A stretch of DNA of 20,969 nucleotides from positions 1 through 20,969 of the forward strand of contig DLGQ01000073.1 of the NCBI GenBank assembly GCA_002482775.1. The letters run 5' to 3'. The position numbers and the translations under genes were made by a program. Below are positions 14,651-20,969 of this stretch, in pieces (positions within the stretch are counted from its first letter, which is position 1; each line of letters opens with the position of its first letter). The notes beneath the pieces are model-generated. The model was not told the DNA's origin, made no database searches, and was given only the letters and a program-made list of their open reading frames with translations. Origin of the DNA: Flavobacteriales bacterium UBA7690 (GTDB lineage Bacteria > Bacteroidota > Bacteroidia > Flavobacteriales_F > PHOS-HE28).

Positions 14651-16099
14651 ATGAAACGCGCATTCGGATACTTCGCTATGGGCCTCGCTGGTGCGATGCT
14701 CGCTCTCGGGGGCCACGAAATGCTCTCGGGGAATAACACCGCATCCACAGTTCCTGCACCAGCTCCTGTGAAATTCGTGAGCCTTCCCGGTCCCAACGGC
14801 AACACAACAACGGCCTTGGATTTCACCTACGCTGCCGAGAACACGGTGAATGCCGTAGTACACGTGACCACCGAGACGGCTGTGAACGTGCGCGACCCCT
14901 TCGCGGATTTCTTCTGGGGATACCGCGCACCGCAACAACAGCAGCTGCGCCAAGGTGCCGGCAGCGGCGTGATCGTGAGCGGGGATGGCTATATCGTGAC
15001 CAACAACCACGTGGTGGAAGGTGCCGACAAGATCCAAGTGCACTTGAACGACAACCGGCAGTTCGAAGGCCGGGTGATCGGCCGTGATCCCGGAACCGAC
15101 CTCGCCCTGTTGAAGATCGACGCAAAGGACCTGGCCACCGTACCATACGGCAATAGCGATGATGTGCGCGTGGGCGAATGGGTGCTCGCCGTGGGCAACC
15201 CGATGAACCTGACCAGCACGGTAACCGCCGGGATCGTGAGCGCGAAGGCACGCAACATCAACCTGCTCCAGTACGATGCAGCACGCGACATCATTCCGTT
15301 AGAGTCATTCATCCAGACCGATGCTGCGGTGAACCCCGGGAACAGCGGTGGTGCGCTGGTGGATTCGAACGGACGCCTCGTGGGCATCAACACCGCCATC
15401 GCTAGCACCACAGGTGGTTATACGGGCTACTCCTTCGCCATTCCAGTGAACATCGTACAGAAAGTAGCGAGCGACCTGCTCGAATTCGGTTCCGTGCAGC
15501 GCGCTTACATCGGTGTGAGCATCCGCGACATGGACCAGAAACTCGCCGAAGAGACCGGCTTGGACCGCATACAAGGGGTGTATGTGAACGGCATCACCGA
15601 CGGTGGCGCTGCGCAAAAGGCAGGTATGGAAGCCGGTGATGTGATCGTGAAAGTGGGCACCATCGCGGTGAACAATGTGCCACAGCTCCAAGAGCAGGTC
15701 GGCAAATTCCGTCCGGGCAACAAGGTGCCGGTAACGGTTTTCCGCAAAGGCAAAGAGCAGGTGTTCGACATGACCTTGCGTGGAAAGGAAGGGACGGCTG
15801 TTGCAGCAGTTGACACCCGGAGCGTTGGTTCCGCCTCCCTCGGCGCCGAATTCAACACCGCCACGGCCGCTGAACTGAAAGCCTTGGGACTGGATCACGG
15901 CGTGAAAGTGGCTACCATCAACGGTGGCAAATTCCGGAGCAGTGGTATTAAGGAGGGGTTCATCATCACCCGGATAGACCAAGAGCCCATCAAGGATGCC
16001 GTTCAACTCCAGAAATTGTTGGAGAACAAACGCGGCGGGGTTCTTGTGGAGGGCACTTATCCCAACGGAACACGCGCCTATTACGGCTTAGGGCTTTAG
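14651..16099 (+). CDS. HtrA/DegP-type periplasmic serine protease
   Basis: A 482-residue Do-family protease and chaperone that degrades or refolds damaged envelope proteins. The N-terminal hydrophobic segment (about 5-20) is a signal sequence or anchor, so the protein acts in the periplasm. The trypsin-like domain (about 60-280) has a complete triad: His120 in VTNNHVV, Asp150 in GTDLALLKI and Ser232 in NPGNSGGAL. Two PDZ domains follow. PDZ1 (about 285-380) carries AYIGVSIRDMD and AGMEAGDVIVKV. PDZ2 (about 405-482) carries SSGIKEGFIITRID. A glutamine run (QQQQ, 95-98) lies in the LA loop. The ATG at 14651 gives a normal exported N-terminus; an upstream TTG at 14624 would add polar residues. 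The name degP/htrA/degQ cannot be chosen by sequence alone. Confidence 0.95.
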   Translation: MKRAFGYFAMGLAGAMLALGGHEMLSGNNTASTVPAPAPVKFVSLPGPNGNTTTALDFTYAAENTVNAVVHVTTETAVNVRDPFADFFWGYRAPQQQQLRQGAGSGVIVSGDGYIVTNNHVVEGADKIQVHLNDNRQFEGRVIGRDPGTDLALLKIDAKDLATVPYGNSDDVRVGEWVLAVGNPMNLTSTVTAGIVSAKARNINLLQYDAARDIIPLESFIQTDAAVNPGNSGGALVDSNGRLVGINTAIASTTGGYTGYSFAIPVNIVQKVASDLLEFGSVQRAYIGVSIRDMDQKLAEETGLDRIQGVYVNGITDGGAAQKAGMEAGDVIVKVGTIAVNNVPQLQEQVGKFRPGNKVPVTVFRKGKEQVFDMTLRGKEGTAVAAVDTRSVGSASLGAEFNTATAAELKALGLDHGVKVATINGGKFRSSGIKEGFIITRIDQEPIKDAVQLQKLLENKRGGVLVEGTYPNGTRAYYGLGL

Positions 16100-16158
16100 A
16101 ATAAATCGGCGCCTATCAAGGCATTGCGAACGGATCGACCCCTCGCTGGTGTTTCGGC

Positions 16159-16190
16159 TTGTCCCGTACCGGTGGGGGGTCGTACCTTCG
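16159..16190 (+). promoter_or_regulatory. Candidate promoter of the primary sigma factor gene
   Basis: TTG (16159-16161) and TACCTTCG (16183-16190) are 21 bases apart, close to the Bacteroidota layout. The leader to the ATG at 16281 would be about 80-85 bases and contains a hairpin (16197-16223). Confidence 0.45.
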
Positions 16191-16196
16191 CAGCCC

Positions 16197-16223
16197 GAAC
16201 GGGAATGTGACCTTTGCCCGTTC
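16197..16223 (+). promoter_or_regulatory. Hairpin in the 5' leader of the sigma factor gene
   Basis: GAACGGG (16197-16203) pairs perfectly with CCCGTTC (16217-16223) around a 13-base loop. The loop region contains GACCTTTG, which by itself looks like a -7 element one mismatch from consensus. The hairpin may be a leader structure, or the region may hold a second promoter. Confidence 0.3.
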
Positions 16224-16280
16224 AGATCGTCAACTCTACTCGGATACACCTAATAAGTCTCCTCCCGCATGGCATCAAGG

Positions 16281-17144
16281 ATGCGTCAGCTCAAGATCAC
16301 GAAGTCGATCACCAACCGGGAAAGCCAGTCGCTGGACAAGTACCTCCAGGAGATCGGCAAGGAGGGCCTCATTACCGCCGATATGGAGGTGGAACTGGCC
16401 CGACGCATCAAGGAAGGCGATGGTATTGCATTGGAGAAACTGGTGAAAGCCAACCTCCGTTTCGTGGTATCCGTGGCCAAGCAATATCAGAACCAAGGCC
16501 TCAGCCTGCCCGATCTGATCAACGAGGGGAACCTCGGTTTGATCAAGGCGGCTCAGCGTTTCGATGAGACCCGAGGTTTCAAGTTCATCTCCTACGCCGT
16601 GTGGTGGATCCGCCAGAGCATCCTCCAAGCACTGGCCGAACAGAGCCGTATCGTGCGCCTCCCCCTGAACCAGGTGGGAAGCCTCAACAAGATCAACAAA
16701 GCCTTCGCCAAGTTGGAGCAGGAGTACGAGCGCCCGCCAAGCGCGGACGAACTCGCCGTGTTCTTGGACCTTCCCGCCGAAAAGGTGAGCGACACCATGA
16801 AGGTGAGCGGCCGCCACATCAGCATGGACGCCCCCTTTGTGGAAGGTGAGAGCAACAGCCTGCTGGACGTATTGCCGAACAACGACAGCGCTCCCGCCGA
16901 CCGTCTGCTCCTCAACGAATCGCTCTCCAAAGAGATCGAACGCGCCCTCAGCACCCTCACCGAGCGTGAGCGTGATGTAGTGAAGCTGTTCTTCGGGATC
17001 GCCATCAACCACGGCTTGACCCTGGAAGAGATCGGCGCCAAGTTCGACCTTACCCGCGAGCGCGTGCGTCAGATAAAGGAGAAGGCCATTCGACGACTGC
17101 GACATACGAGCCGAAGCAAGCTTCTGAAAGCTTACTTGGGCTGA
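16281..17144 (+). CDS. rpoD: RNA polymerase primary sigma factor (SigA/RpoD type)
   Basis: A 287-residue sigma-70 of the short Bacteroidota type, lacking the large region 1.1 of E. coli RpoD. The segments are in order. Region 1.2/2 includes LDKYLQEIGKEGLIT and the core-binding part with DLINEGNLGLIKAAQRFD (78-95). The -10-recognising RGFKFISYAVWWIRQSI is at about 98-114. Region 3 includes RIVRLPLNQ and SMDAPF. Region 4 includes LTLEEIGAKFDLTRERVRQIKEKAIRRLR (helix-turn-helix, about 247-275). I chose the ATG at 16281 because MRQLKITKSITNRES is the conserved family start. The ATG at 16269 would add only MASR. A strong terminator follows. This protein should read the TAnnTTTG promoters seen throughout the window. 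Confidence 0.96.
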   Translation: MRQLKITKSITNRESQSLDKYLQEIGKEGLITADMEVELARRIKEGDGIALEKLVKANLRFVVSVAKQYQNQGLSLPDLINEGNLGLIKAAQRFDETRGFKFISYAVWWIRQSILQALAEQSRIVRLPLNQVGSLNKINKAFAKLEQEYERPPSADELAVFLDLPAEKVSDTMKVSGRHISMDAPFVEGESNSLLDVLPNNDSAPADRLLLNESLSKEIERALSTLTERERDVVKLFFGIAINHGLTLEEIGAKFDLTRERVRQIKEKAIRRLRHTSRSKLLKAYLG

Positions 17145-17150
17145 TCGAAC

Positions 17151-17180
17151 AAGGGGGTCTTCGGGCCCCCTTTTGTTTTT
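17151..17180 (+). terminator. Intrinsic terminator of the sigma factor gene
   Basis: AAGGGGGTC (17151-17159) pairs with GGCCCCCTT (17164-17172) around a UUCG tetraloop closed by C-G, followed by a T-rich run to 17180. A textbook intrinsic terminator beginning 6 bases after the stop. Confidence 0.93.
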
Positions 17181-17212
17181 CTTGAACCTCAATTCCCCAT
17201 CAAAAACAGCTA

Positions 17213-18670
17213 ATGGAGACTGTAGCCGCAAAATCCGGGTACGAAGCCGGACTGAAGGAGTATGTGGATCGCGAACGCGCCGCCGTGGACCTCACCAACT
17301 CGGTGGGCCAACTGATGTACGGCCGTGGAGTGGAACTGGTATTCTTCCGGAACCATCTGCTGGACATCAGCACCTCGGAAGTTATCAAGCTCTTCAACTA
17401 CGCCGAACAAGTGGTGAAGAAGCCCATCGAAGTACAGACGACCGCCGATGTGGCCCGTGGACTGTTGGACCTCGATCTCGCACCCAGCAAGATCGACATC
17501 GGAAAGCTCACTCACGAATACACCATCAGCGGAAAGAAGTCCATCAGTGATTTCCTGAAGGACCACCTGACCAATTTCATCGGTCAGGATAAACACACGA
17601 TCCACCCTCAGGACGTGGTGCTGTACGGCTTCGGCCGTATCGGCCGCATCGCTGCACGCGAATTGGTGAAACAGGCCGGCAAGGGACAGCAGCTCCGGCT
17701 GCGCGCCATCGTTACCCGCACCCTTACCGATGCCGAGATCGTGAAGCGTGCTGCACTGTTGCGTAATGACAGCGTACACGGCGCTTTCAAAGGCACCGTG
17801 ATCGAGGATGTACCGAACAAGATGCTCGTGATCAATGGCCAACAAGTGCAGTTGATCGCCGCGGCAAACCCGGAAGAGATCGACTACACCATCTACGGCA
17901 TCCATGATGCATTGGTGATCGACAACACCGGAGCCTTCACCAAACGCGCCGATCTGGAGCGCCACCTGAAGTCGAAAGGCGTTGCGAAAGTGCTATTGAC
18001 CGCTCCCGGCAAGGAGGTACCGAACATCGTGTACGGCATAAACCACAAAGAGGTGGACATCGACAACGAGAAGGTCTTCAGCGCTGCCAGTTGCACCACC
18101 AACGCCATTTGCCCCGTACTGAAGGTGGTGGAGGACAACCTCGGCATCGAGAAGGGTCACATCGAGACCGTTCACGCGTACACCAACGACCAGAATCTAC
18201 TGGACAACTACCACAAGGGTCCGCGACGTGGCCGCAGCGCAGCCATCAATATGGTGATCACCAGCACCGGTGCAGGAACGGCTGTCTCCAAGGCCATCCC
18301 TAGCCTGAAGGACAAGCTTACCGCGAATGCTGTGCGCGTACCAACGCCGAACGGTTCACTGGCCATCATGAACCTGACGCTGAAGAAACCCATCGCTGAC
18401 CTGGCCGCCATGAACGACATGATCCGCAACGCGGCGCTCGTGGGCGAATTGGTGAACCAGATCCACTACCAAGTGGACCCTGAGCTGGTGAGCAGCGACA
18501 TCATCGGCGATACCTGCTGTAGCGTGTTCGATAGCAATGCCACGATCGTTAGCCCAGACGGGAAGAGCGTGGTACTTTACGCTTGGTACGACAACGAGTT
18601 CGGCTACACCAAACAGGTGATCCGCCTCGCCAAGCATGTGACCAAGGTGCGTCGCTTGGTGTACTACTGA
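17213..18670 (+). CDS. gap: Glyceraldehyde-3-phosphate dehydrogenase, long form
   Basis: A 485-residue GAPDH that oxidises glyceraldehyde-3-phosphate to 1,3-bisphosphoglycerate with NAD(P). It is a long form: about 130 residues come before the Rossmann fold, which starts at VVLYGFGRIGR (139-145 for the GFGRIGR loop). Standard GAPDH is about 335 residues. The active site SAASCTTNAICPV has the catalytic Cys294, and His321 lies in ETVHAYTNDQNLLD. NEFGYTKQV is present near the end. The extension is mostly helical (AAVDLTNSVGQLMYGRGVELVFFRN) and looks like that of other Bacteroidota long GAPDHs; its function is not known to me. The ATG at 17213 keeps the full extension and sits 33 bases after the sigma factor terminator's T run. 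I see no good -7 element in that short gap. Confidence 0.95.
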   Translation: METVAAKSGYEAGLKEYVDRERAAVDLTNSVGQLMYGRGVELVFFRNHLLDISTSEVIKLFNYAEQVVKKPIEVQTTADVARGLLDLDLAPSKIDIGKLTHEYTISGKKSISDFLKDHLTNFIGQDKHTIHPQDVVLYGFGRIGRIAARELVKQAGKGQQLRLRAIVTRTLTDAEIVKRAALLRNDSVHGAFKGTVIEDVPNKMLVINGQQVQLIAAANPEEIDYTIYGIHDALVIDNTGAFTKRADLERHLKSKGVAKVLLTAPGKEVPNIVYGINHKEVDIDNEKVFSAASCTTNAICPVLKVVEDNLGIEKGHIETVHAYTNDQNLLDNYHKGPRRGRSAAINMVITSTGAGTAVSKAIPSLKDKLTANAVRVPTPNGSLAIMNLTLKKPIADLAAMNDMIRNAALVGELVNQIHYQVDPELVSSDIIGDTCCSVFDSNATIVSPDGKSVVLYAWYDNEFGYTKQVIRLAKHVTKVRRLVYY

Positions 18671-18689
18671 GAAACCGCATCCCTTCCTT

Positions 18690-18717
18690 GAAAGCCCTCC
18701 CGCAATGGAGGGCTTTC
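18690..18717 (+). terminator. Terminator of the GAPDH gene
   Basis: GAAAGCCCTCC (18690-18700) pairs perfectly with GGAGGGCTTTC (18707-18717) around CGCAAT, 20 bases past the stop. The T-rich end is within the stem (GGCTTTCTGTT). It may work in both directions. Confidence 0.85.
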
Positions 18718-18726
18718 TGTTGGGCT

Positions 18727-18748
18727 AAAAAGCCGAAACCCCGGCTTT
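18727..18748 (-). terminator. Terminator-like hairpin facing the minus strand
   Basis: On the minus strand AAAGCCG and CGGCTTT pair around GGGTTT, and the stem runs straight into a T run (CGGCTTTTTAG). This is the layout of an intrinsic terminator for transcription from right to left, yet no confident minus-strand gene lies just upstream. It lies about 65 bases past the stop of the candidate small frame at 18813-18938. Confidence 0.5.
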
Positions 18749-18812
18749 CGCCGAGGCTCCGGGGTCCGGTGGGGATGCGTCTGCTCCGAACGGCCACCCA
18801 CCAGGGGGATGC

Positions 18813-18938
18813 TCACAAAGCTGTAGCCAATAGGTCGTAAGCCAATAGTAGTAACGTAAGTGAGGCTATGGCCAAGGCGATCCTCGACCACGTTTCCTCG
18901 TACTTGTACTTCCGCGTTACTCTGCTAGTGGAATACAT
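18813..18938 (-). CDS. Possible 41-residue single-pass membrane protein
   Basis: A short frame with ATG at 18936-18938 and TGA at 18813-18815. The product has a basic, tyrosine-containing N-terminus (TSRVTRKYKYEETWSR) and then one strongly hydrophobic segment (IALAIASLTLLLLAYDLL, about residues 20-37), so it would be a one-pass inner-membrane peptide. A promoter-like TTG (18986-18988), 20-base spacer and CAAATTCG (18958-18965), both on the minus strand, lie upstream. A terminator-like hairpin lies downstream. Codon use is less GC-rich than in neighbours (TTA, CTA, TCA). Against it: it is short, no family is recognised, and a 32-codon frame overlaps on the other strand (18868-18966). I call it possible, not likely. 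Confidence 0.3.
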   Translation of the reverse strand: MYSTSRVTRKYKYEETWSRIALAIASLTLLLLAYDLLATAL

Positions 18939-19109
18939 GGATCACCCGTTCAGGAAGCGAATTTGAGGCCCTCACTTGCTCTACACAATACCCACTTTTC
19001 GGTATTTCCACCCGGAGCATGAGCTTCCGCCATCGCGCGGACGTGTGCTTTCGTTGCTCCTGGTGACCGTCATCTAGTTGCATGGAGGAACTGGCAGCTT
19101 CTCCAAAAT

Positions 19110-19146
19110 GCGAAGGGGCCGCCTCGATCTGAGACGGCCCCTTCGC
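19110..19146 (-). terminator. Terminator of the T9SS cargo gene
   Basis: GCGAAGGGGCCG (19110-19121) pairs perfectly over 12 bases with CGGCCCCTTCGC (19135-19146), with a small inner CTC/GAG stem. On the minus strand it is followed by CATTTTGG. It lies 13 bases past the stop of the minus-strand gene ending at 19160. Confidence 0.85.
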
Positions 19147-19159
19147 TGTAAAGGTGCTT

Positions 19160-20969
19160 TTAGTGCTGAATGATGACCCGCTCGGTCTTCACCAGATCAC
19201 CCGCGGTCACCCGGAGAAGGTAAACCCCACTACCTGTCGTGCCACGCAGATCCAGTGTGGTTCGAACACTACCCTCTTGTGTATTCATCGCATCGGAGAT
19301 GATCCGCTTACCCGTGAGGTCGAACAACTCCACACCGATCCGTCCAACATGAACAGGAAGATCAGCAATGCTCAGGAACAGGTGGTCGCCCGCGTTCGGG
19401 TTCGGCCACACGGTAAGTTGAGGTTCAACCACGGAGTGGATCCCCGTCTGCACTTCTTGGTTCATGCCTGATCCCACAGGGTTCTGTATGGTCAAGTAAC
19501 AGGTATCACCCCACTCACACCATGTAACACCCTGATCCTTGCTGATACGCACCCGAACATTGTACGTAACACCATTCTGCAAGGGATCAACGGTCCAGTT
19601 CAACCGAAGCACGTTGCTCGTGCCAGTGACCACCTTGATGAAATTGCCCTCCCCAGGAATGGTGAATTCGAATTGATAACGATTCGCTCCAGGTCGGATC
19701 CACGCATAGATCCTGGAATTCCCGCCGTATGGTTTGATCGTTCCGCAAGAGTATTCCAAGGTACCCGGGGTGTTGACCAACGCCGTGGGAGGACACAAAG
19801 CCAGAACAGGATCGATCTTGAATCGGCAAGCTGGACCAAAGGCGAAGTTCTGACCAGCCACACGGCCACGCACCCGTACGTTCAAGACCACATTGGTCGG
19901 GATGTGCGGCGTACCCACCGTATTGGTCCAGCCGTTGATGCGGAGGTGACAAGCACGAATGGCATTCGCCGTCCCGAATCCATCGCTCACGCTATGACTA
20001 CGGAATCGACGGAAGCTGTAGCTGCCATCAGGGTCGAAGAACCAGAACTCGTAACCACTGGTGGAGGACTGAACTCCATTCGAGCCCCCTACCACCCACA
20101 TGGCCGATACTGCGGGATTCTCCGTAGCCACGACATATTGGTTGGGTAACCAGAACAGGCGGTCGCAGTTGGAGTAGATCAACCGATCATCTCCCAAAGG
20201 CACGCAGAACGCTTGCCCACCTGCGATCTGGCTCACCGAGCCGAATGACACATCGCTCAGGTTATCGATGATACGTCGTCCATTCAAGCCACCTTCCTTC
20301 AACATGTATCCTCCAGCGGTCAAACCATCACCTGCACTATCCAACACACGTAGCACGTAGCAACCGTTGGCGAGACAGCATGAACTTCCGATCTGTTGGT
20401 TGTTCGCACCCGTGTAAGGCCCACCGCTGCATACCGGAGCACCACCCGCCTCTGGCGTGATCTCCCATGTGGTCTCCCCTCCATTCGCATCGGTCGTGAT
20501 CACCAAGTTCACTTGTTGGTCGCAGGTCACTGGAGTACCCACGCAGAGACATCCCGCGTTCAACCTGTCATCGATCGTTGATGGGTTATTGTCATTACAG
20601 GTTGAACCCACTTGGCCCGGTACCGTTGGGCAGCTATCCTGTGCATCGCAAACACCATCGTTGTCACCATCTTGGAACGTGTGGGTCACCACGCCGTTCA
20701 AGCAAACATCGAACGTGCAAGGGTCGACATCATCCACAGTGACCTGGGCGCAGGAGCAGCCTGCGGTGTTGACACCGTCTCCCGATGCTGTGCCGGGGCA
20801 GGTGTCGTTCGCATCGCAAACGCCATCGGCATCCGCATCCGCAACGGTACCTGCGCAGTTACAATCGCTTCCGTATACATCGTTCGTGGTGCACTGGTTG
20901 TTGTCGTTGCACGCCGTACCCGGTTGTGCAGGGCCACCAGCAACGCCTTCGCAGTCATCCGCTAGTTCG
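19160..20969 (-). CDS. Cysteine-rich secreted protein with T9SS sorting domain (5' end off right edge)
   Basis: The last 602 residues of a larger protein; the frame stays open to the right edge, so the start and signal peptide are not visible. The visible N-terminal part has alternating Cys-rich segments (GTACNDNNQCTTNDVYGSDCNCAGT and GSTCNDNNPSTIDDRLNAGCLCVGT in pieces). It also has calcium-type thrombospondin-3-like segments (DADADGVCDANDTCPGT and DGDNDGVCDAQDSCP). A beta domain rich in Cys and Gly follows (CCLANGCYVLRVLDSAGDG). Two unassigned domains come next, then a fibronectin-like stretch (YNVRVRISKDQG). The protein ends in a type A T9SS sorting domain (VWPNPNAGD, GVYLLRVTAGDLVKTERVII). 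It should be exported across the outer membrane and be shed or surface-attached. The substrate or target is unknown. A terminator follows its stop. Confidence 0.88.
   Translation of the reverse strand, partial: ELADDCEGVAGGPAQPGTACNDNNQCTTNDVYGSDCNCAGTVADADADGVCDANDTCPGTASGDGVNTAGCSCAQVTVDDVDPCTFDVCLNGVVTHTFQDGDNDGVCDAQDSCPTVPGQVGSTCNDNNPSTIDDRLNAGCLCVGTPVTCDQQVNLVITTDANGGETTWEITPEAGGAPVCSGGPYTGANNQQIGSSCCLANGCYVLRVLDSAGDGLTAGGYMLKEGGLNGRRIIDNLSDVSFGSVSQIAGGQAFCVPLGDDRLIYSNCDRLFWLPNQYVVATENPAVSAMWVVGGSNGVQSSTSGYEFWFFDPDGSYSFRRFRSHSVSDGFGTANAIRACHLRINGWTNTVGTPHIPTNVVLNVRVRGRVAGQNFAFGPACRFKIDPVLALCPPTALVNTPGTLEYSCGTIKPYGGNSRIYAWIRPGANRYQFEFTIPGEGNFIKVVTGTSNVLRLNWTVDPLQNGVTYNVRVRISKDQGVTWCEWGDTCYLTIQNPVGSGMNQEVQTGIHSVVEPQLTVWPNPNAGDHLFLSIADLPVHVGRIGVELFDLTGKRIISDAMNTQEGSVRTTLDLRGTTGSGVYLLRVTAGDLVKTERVIIQH

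Larger units (their letters stand above)
18718..19109. other. Intergenic region with hairpins and no confident gene
   Basis: About 390 bases between two terminators. I see no tRNA, known ncRNA or insertion element. It holds a minus-strand terminator-like hairpin (18727-18748) and an overlapping alternative hairpin (18739-18764). It also holds a candidate 41-codon frame on the minus strand (18813-18938). Inverted repeats are AAGTGAGG/CCTCACTT (18858-18865 with 18970-18977), AGTAACG/CGTTACT (18850-18856 with 18915-18921) and AATACC/GGTATT (18987-18992 with 19001-19006). Codon-like composition differs from the GC-rich neighbours. The stretch 19010-19109 shows nothing I can interpret. Confidence 0.6.

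Noticed and set aside
16275..17231. A 318-codon minus-strand frame opposite the sigma factor
   Set aside because: It is a mirror of the sigma factor codons with no motifs, and the forward product is certain.
18868..18966. A 32-residue plus-strand frame (starts MAKAILDHV)
   Set aside because: No promoter-like boxes precede it and it overlaps the better-supported minus-strand frame; only one could be real and neither is proven.

Overview
The window is GC-rich chromosomal DNA from a member of the Bacteroidota, most likely a high-GC Flavobacteriales-type organism. The evidence is a short (287-residue) primary sigma factor of the Bacteroidota type, TAnnTTTG-like -7 promoter elements, no clear Shine-Dalgarno sequences, a GAPDH with a long N-terminal extension, a DUF2027-type Smr protein, and two large secreted proteins ending in type IX secretion (T9SS) sorting domains. 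The species assignment is inference. I see no insertion sequence, prophage, CRISPR array, tRNA or obvious recent transfer. This is core genome with a few lineage-specific secreted proteins.

Layout. 1-1597: oxidative-stress pair, a partial katG (minus strand) divergent from oxyR (plus strand), with an OxyR-like operator between them. 1627-4255: three minus-strand genes in order of transcription: a membrane-anchored SGNH-hydrolase-like protein, a secreted CarboxypepD_reg-like protein and a secreted protein of unknown function. 4294-4738: the RNase P RNA gene rnpB (minus) with a hairpin at its 3' side. 4781-5962: a DUF2027/Smr protein (minus) divergent from a NUDIX hydrolase (plus). 5959-6885: a DUF2279 envelope protein (minus). 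6995-11140: a 1381-residue FG-GAP beta-propeller protein secreted by T9SS. 11137-12543: phosphoglucomutase/phosphomannomutase (minus). 12677-14503: dapF then mltG (minus), two peptidoglycan genes only 3 bases apart. 14651-16099: an HtrA/DegP periplasmic protease (plus). 16281-17144: the primary sigma factor with a strong terminator. 17213-18670: GAPDH with a terminator. 18671-19159: a gap of about 490 bases without a confident gene, but with hairpins and a candidate 41-residue membrane protein on the minus strand. 19160-20969: a partial T9SS-sorted, cysteine-rich protein (minus) running off the right edge.

How it fits together. OxyR senses peroxide and would activate katG. dapF and mltG act on peptidoglycan precursor supply and glycan-strand release, and HtrA handles envelope protein quality. 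The two T9SS cargo proteins depend on a secretion apparatus encoded elsewhere. The sigma factor encoded here is the expected reader of the TAnnTTTG-like elements found upstream of many genes in the window. Several of these elements sit only 4-6 bases from the start codon, which suggests leaderless mRNAs.

I did not find a convincing new multi-gene system. The best leads are the cluster of leaderless-type promoters, the 14-blade propeller, and the structured gap 18690-19146 with its candidate small membrane protein.
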